From CAZXEU01 sp964639665 (GTDB lineage: Bacteria; Bacteroidota; Rhodothermia; Rhodothermales; Bin80), in contig CAZXEU010000016.1 of assembly GCA_964639665.1 (NCBI GenBank), forward strand, positions 1 through 35,404: a DNA stretch of 35,404 nt, in the 5' to 3' direction. The stretch's first letter is position 1. The number at the start of each line of letters is the position of its first letter. Positions 31,896 to 35,404 of the stretch are shown here, piece by piece. The position numbers and the translations under genes were made by a program. The notes under the pieces are model-generated. The model made no database searches. It was not told the origin of the DNA and saw only the letters and a list, made by a program, of their open reading frames with translations.

Positions 31896-34079
31896 TTATA
31901 GCGCAGTGCGGCGCAGGCGCAGTGCATTGCCGACTACCGACAACGAACTCAATGTCATCGCTGCGCTCGCCCAGATGGGGCTGATGAGCAGGCCAACAAA
32001 CGGATACAGCAAGCCGGCCGCAATCGGCACTCCGATCGCGTTATAGACGAATGCCAGGACCAGATTCTGGCGGCTGTTGCGCATGGTTGCGCGGCTGAGA
32101 CGCCGGGCACGCACAATAGCCCGCAAGTCTCCGCGGATGAGCGTGATGCCGGCGCTTTCGATGGCAACGTCCGTGCCGGTTCCCATCGCGATGCCCACAG
32201 CCGCTTCCGCCAGGGCCGGAGCGTCGTTGATGCCATCGCCCGCCATTGCCACGGTCCGGCCCCGGGCCTGCTCGTCTGCCACTAAGCGGCGCTTGTCGAC
32301 CGGCAGCAATTCCGCAGCCACGTCGGAGGGATTGAGGCCAACCTGGGCTGCGACCGCCGCCGCGCTCGCATGCGCATCGCCAGTAGCCATTATGATGCGC
32401 AGCCCTTCGCGACGCAGCAGCGAGATGGCCTCAGGGGTAGAGGCCTTGATGGGATCGACCACGCCAATGATACCCGCTGGTCGTCCGTCCACCGCCACAA
32501 AGACGACGGTCTCCCCCGGTTCTCGCGCTTGCATCATCGCCTCAAGAGAGTTTACATCAATTTCTTGAGCTGCCAGAAACGCCCGCGTGCCAACCACTAC
32601 CCTTTGTTCAGAGACCTGCCCAAGGACACCCCTGCCGGTCTCCGATTCGAAATCGGTCGCAGCGGTTGCAGGCAGCCCACGGTGCTCCGCCTCTGCGACG
32701 ATGGCTCCCGCGAGCGGGTGCTCGCTCGCGCGCTCGACTCCGGCCGCCAGGCGCACCAGGTCATCCGGGACGATGGAAGAACCTGGCACAGCAAGCACGG
32801 TGCGCACGCGCGGCTTGCCCTCCGTCAGCGTCCCCGTCTTGTCGACGATCAGTGTATCGACCCTTTCCAGTGCTTCCAGCGCCGCCGCGTCGCGGACAAG
32901 CACGCCAGCCGTTGCGCCGCGCCCGGTCCCAACCATGATGGCCATCGGTGTCGCCAACCCCAGCGCGCACGGGCAGGCGATGATGAGCACGGCCACCGCG
33001 CTTACCAGCGCCATCGCCAGGCGCGGCTCCGGACCCCACAGTGCCCACGCGGCGAAGGAGGCTATGGCAATCAGAACGACCGCCGGCACGAAATAGCTGG
33101 CGACGAGATCCGCAATGCGCTGGATCGGCGCCCTGCTGCGCTGCGCCTCGCTTACAATTCGCACGATCTGGGCCATTAGCGTTTCGGCGCCGACGCGTTC
33201 GGCGCGCATGACCAGGCTGCCCGTTCCATTTACCGTGCCGCCAATCACGGCATCGCCGGGACCTTTCTCGACCGGAATTGGCTCCCCGCTCACCATTGAT
33301 TCATCGACCGCGCTGCGACCGCTTACCACGGCGCCATCGACCGGCAAGCGCTCACCGGGCCGCACCCTCAGTAGATCGCCGACGCGCACGTCGGCAAGCG
33401 GCACATCCTCGTCGACTGCGTCCGGATTCTCGTCCGAGTCTCCGCCTTTCCGCAATCGATGGGCCACGGCGGGCGCCAGGCCGATCAAGGACCGTATGGC
33501 ACTGCCGGTTCGGTGCCGCGCCCGCAATTCCAGTACCTGTCCAAGCAGCACCAGGACGACAATGACCACGGCGGTGTCAAAGTACGGCTCCACGCCACCA
33601 TCCATTCGGAAGCCGACCGGGAAGCTGCCAGGTGCAACGGTCGCCGCCACGCTATAGACAAATGCCGCTCCCACTCCCAGGGCTATGAGCGTGAACATGT
33701 TGAGGCTTCGATGCACGAGCGAGGCCCACCCGCGCTCGAAGAATGGAAATCCCGCCCACAAAACCACTGGAACAGCGCTTGCGAACTGGATCCAATTCGA
33801 GACCGTTCGGCCTATCGGCAGCGCCTCCGCGCCGGCGACCATCTCGATCATCGCAAGGCCAAACACCGGGAAACCGACTAGCGCAGCGATCAGGAACCGG
33901 CGCGTCATGTCGACCAGCTCCGGGTTGGGCGCGTCTTCCTGCACTACTTCGCGCGGCTCCAGCGCCATCCCGCAGATCGGGCACGCGCCCGGGCTGCTCC
34001 GAACCACGTCCGGGTGCATTGGACAGGTGTATTCCACGGCGGCCGCGGTTGCTGCGGACTGTGTGTTATCGCTTTTCAT
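31896..34079 (-). CDS. copA: Cu(I)-type P1B ATPase with N-terminal metal-binding motif
   Basis: The 727-residue ATP-driven metal exporter starts at the ATG at 34079. Its N-terminus carries CPMHP (C19, H22) and CPICGM (C33, C36), a heavy-metal-binding motif of the type in PF19335, instead of the usual CXXC HMA domain. About eight membrane helices follow. The actuator has VDESMVSGEPIPVE. The transmembrane metal motif is C369-P-C371 in IIACPCALGLATP. The phosphorylated aspartate is D413 in DKTGTLTEG. The ATP domain has SEHPLAGAIV, MATGDAHAS and GDGINDAPALAEA. YNAIGVP and MTLSSLSVVGNALRLR, near the end, are features of Cu(I) P1B-1 pumps. Copper or silver export to the periplasm is the likely role. 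Confidence 0.95.
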   Translation of the reverse strand: MKSDNTQSAATAAAVEYTCPMHPDVVRSSPGACPICGMALEPREVVQEDAPNPELVDMTRRFLIAALVGFPVFGLAMIEMVAGAEALPIGRTVSNWIQFASAVPVVLWAGFPFFERGWASLVHRSLNMFTLIALGVGAAFVYSVAATVAPGSFPVGFRMDGGVEPYFDTAVVIVVLVLLGQVLELRARHRTGSAIRSLIGLAPAVAHRLRKGGDSDENPDAVDEDVPLADVRVGDLLRVRPGERLPVDGAVVSGRSAVDESMVSGEPIPVEKGPGDAVIGGTVNGTGSLVMRAERVGAETLMAQIVRIVSEAQRSRAPIQRIADLVASYFVPAVVLIAIASFAAWALWGPEPRLAMALVSAVAVLIIACPCALGLATPMAIMVGTGRGATAGVLVRDAAALEALERVDTLIVDKTGTLTEGKPRVRTVLAVPGSSIVPDDLVRLAAGVERASEHPLAGAIVAEAEHRGLPATAATDFESETGRGVLGQVSEQRVVVGTRAFLAAQEIDVNSLEAMMQAREPGETVVFVAVDGRPAGIIGVVDPIKASTPEAISLLRREGLRIIMATGDAHASAAAVAAQVGLNPSDVAAELLPVDKRRLVADEQARGRTVAMAGDGINDAPALAEAAVGIAMGTGTDVAIESAGITLIRGDLRAIVRARRLSRATMRNSRQNLVLAFVYNAIGVPIAAGLLYPFVGLLISPIWASAAMTLSSLSVVGNALRLRRTAL

Positions 34080-34490
34080 TGCATTTGACGCAAGTGCCAG
34101 GTACTGATTGCATCCAGCGCGAGCCGGGAGCAAAGGCTCTCCGAGGCGTACCCATTACTTTGGATAACTTTCCGGCTCATCACTATTCGAGCCCAGCCAA
34201 GGTTAAGGCGCGGCGCAATTCAGGTCCCGGCCGGCACCGGTATGACAGATCGCAGCTTTTCGCAGGGCCGCAGATACAAGCGAACTCTTCATAGCCTTGA
34301 ATTCGATTCCACCCGTATTTCGGAAACGGCTGCAGCCAATCGCTCCCACTCGAACCATCGCAACTTGGCGTACCAGCCGGTATTCCGTCGTGCCTCGGCG
34401 TCTTGACGCTTGCCACAAGCTCAACTGTTTGACAAGAGTCGGTCCTGGATCCGGACCACGTGACCTAGTCCGAGTCGCTTGATTTTCGGG
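34080..34490. other. Intergenic region upstream of the copper ATPase
   Basis: No gene is supported here. The minus-strand frame at 34203-34658 has no family signature, signal peptide or ribosome site. A palindromic stretch GGTCCTGGATCCGGACC lies at 34441-34457, with CACGTG at 34457-34462 and a GACCTAGTCC nearby. It presumably includes the copper ATPase promoter, though no metal-regulator operator is clear. Confidence 0.4.
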
Positions 34491-34494
34491 ACTC

Positions 34495-34511
34495 AGTCCA
34501 AAGATTGGACT
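34495..34511. other. Perfect 7-bp hairpin
   Basis: AGTCCAA at 34495-34501 and TTGGACT at 34505-34511 form a perfect stem with a three-base AGA loop. No T run follows on either strand, so it is not a canonical terminator. It lies in a gene-free stretch and its role is unknown. Confidence 0.4.
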
Positions 34512-34892
34512 CTCACCGCATGACATCCGCGGCGTCTGACTCACATGGTTGACCCCGACAATGGCATAGACGCTTACAATCGAGCCGCTTCGGGATGCTA
34601 GGCGGCCCGCACCAGCCTTTTGCAATATGAATCGGAAATGCCTGCACCCAACTGGCAAGAGCGCACCGTTTTCTGGCTGTGCCTGCTCTTCGCCCTCGCT
34701 CCAGCCCCGCCATTGGGTTTATTATGCAGATAGTGACACTCAGTCCTTGAATGGTTCCCCGCAATCGTCGTTGCAGGATCGTAGCAGAGCTGTCTCGAAT
34801 CATCCTTGTCCATGCCCATTTGCGGTATTGCACGACTGTGATCAACGTCAATATAGATTGAGGCCGACGACAATTAAAATTGGATTAAGAGA
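34512..34892. other. Gene-free stretch before the large hairpin
   Basis: No convincing gene: the overlapping frames have no family signature or ribosome site. CGACGACAATTAAAATT lies at 34866-34882, the inverse of part of the window's left-edge repeat. Confidence 0.4.
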
Positions 34893-34944
34893 GGCCGAGC
34901 TTCGAGGCGGAGCAGCGAGCTGCGGAGCCTCGAAGCTCGAGGCC
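34893..34944. other. Large symmetric hairpin in gene-free DNA
   Basis: GAGCTTCGAGGC at 34897-34908 pairs perfectly with GCCTCGAAGCTC at 34927-34938 (12 bp). Inside, GGA faces GGA as a symmetric internal loop, then GCAG pairs with CTGC around a CGAG tetraloop. Outside, GGCC pairs with GGCC across a two-base bulge. ATTTTTT follows at 34951-34957, seven bases from the stem. It is too far for a textbook terminator but could still end transcription, or be a repetitive palindromic element. Confidence 0.6.
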
Positions 34945-35113
34945 GAAGGAATTTTTTCGGGCCCTTTCCGCAGTGCGTGACGGTGGCTGGGACAGGTTTC
35001 TCCGGTAAACGGGACGCCATCCGTCCGGCTGCGGCCCGGGGGCGTCGTCAGTTTGCAGGAACTCACGGGCAAAGCGTCCTGATGCCGCGTTTTATGCTTT
35101 GGTAAGCTGCTCA

Positions 35114-35163
35114 GGCCGTGTAGATTGCTCCTGGCCGTGTAATAGTGCGACTAAGGCCGCGTA
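35114..35163. repeat. Three short GGCCGYGTA repeats
   Basis: GGCCGTGTA at 35114-35122 and 35133-35141, then GGCCGCGTA at 35155-35163, spaced 19 and 22 bases. An AGC-g-CCGC hairpin at 35164-35182 follows directly. The repeats may bind a protein or form part of an RNA; they may also be chance. Confidence 0.4.
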
Positions 35164-35182
35164 AGCGCCGCTTTAGCGGGCT

Positions 35183-35202
35183 AAAAAGGGCCCAATCGGG
35201 CC
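35183..35202 (-). terminator. Intrinsic terminator-like hairpin
   Basis: On the minus strand GGCCC-GATT-GGGCC is followed by C and TTTTT (35187-35183). The 5-bp GC stem with a T run fits an intrinsic terminator for transcripts coming from beyond the right edge. It argues against the minus-strand frame 35111-35317 being a gene. Confidence 0.4.
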
Positions 35203-35309
35203 TGTACGGGCTCCTCTTCGCCCAAACGGCTGGTTTGGCGTAGCGGCAGCATCCTGCATCCCACCTCCGAGGGCCATAACGGATCGTAGCCGGGCCACGC
35301 GGAAGGGCC

Positions 35310-35404
35310 TCAGACACCGAAGCTCTGCAGTACGTCCCAGGCGGAATCGGCGCGGCAGCGAAGCATTCGTGCCTGTCTGTGCCCGTGATGCCGGACAGGG
35401 GCCC
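35310..35404 (-). CDS. Possible C-terminal end of a gene entering from the right edge
   Basis: A minus-strand frame is open from the right edge to a TGA at 35310-35312, ending in the peptide RADSAWDVLQSFGV. It is followed about 110 bases later by the terminator-like hairpin at 35183-35202, which is how a gene end would look. The fragment is only about 30 residues and no family is recognised, so it could be chance. Confidence 0.2.
   Translation of the reverse strand, partial: APVRHHGHRQARMLRCRADSAWDVLQSFGV

Noticed and set aside
34340..34375. T-loop-like GGTTCGAGT on the minus strand suggesting a tRNA
   Set aside because: The flanks do not form a T stem, and no anticodon or acceptor stem is found.
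34203..34658. 151-residue minus-strand frame upstream of the copper ATPase
   Set aside because: No start context, domain or hydrophobic pattern; the 34495-34511 hairpin lies inside it.
34885..34960. Diversity-generating retroelement or retron RNA for the large hairpin
   Set aside because: No reverse transcriptase gene or template/variable repeat pair is seen in the window.
35111..35317. 68-residue minus-strand frame
   Set aside because: It crosses the terminator-like hairpin and short repeats; no family resemblance.

Overview
The window reads as a piece of chromosome from a member of the Bacteroidota/Rhodothermota side of the FCB group. The clearest sign is the C-terminal type IX secretion (T9SS) sorting domain on a leucine-rich-repeat protein (28703-30868). 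Further hints are few Shine-Dalgarno sequences, a TAnnTTTG-type -7 element upstream of murA, and three periplasmic parvulins in a row. The exact genus cannot be read from the sequence. Most of the window is ordinary, tightly packed core genome on both strands. No rRNA, tRNA or CRISPR array was seen.

Layout. The left edge (1-133) looks like the end of a mobile element: two 21-bp tandem repeats (19/21 identical) next to the broken 3' end of a secreted DUF4097-like gene. An XRE-type regulator and a conserved uncharacterised protein follow on the minus strand, with a palindrome at their promoter. Positions 2475-8262 form one plus-strand operon: two parvulin-type lipoproteins, SurA, a MoxR-type AAA+ ATPase and FxsA. 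Then come a duplicated TerB-like protein (minus) and an EamA transporter (plus).

From 22679 down to 9983 eleven genes run on the minus strand with small gaps or 4-nt overlaps: a NifS-like cysteine desulfurase, a DUF2064 transferase, thrB, thrC, a degenerate squalene/phytoene synthase-like protein, purM, plsY, gpsA, an AlbA_2 DNA-binding protein, and the two subunits of a type II topoisomerase (parC, parE). They combine threonine, purine and phospholipid synthesis with DNA topology. murA faces the other way at 22843.

The most unusual part is 24171-30868, a minus-strand run of three exported proteins: a T9SS-sorted plant-type LRR protein, a Tat-exported FAD oxidoreductase, and a 928-residue membrane protein. 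The last joins a histidine-rich membrane domain (possible b hemes), five c-type heme motifs and a TPR tail. I infer an extracytoplasmic redox module passing electrons between FAD, c hemes and the quinone pool. After a small membrane protein comes a Cu(I)-type P1B ATPase. The last 1.3 kb (34080-35404) holds no convincing complete gene, but it has several strong hairpins, a terminator-like element and short repeats.
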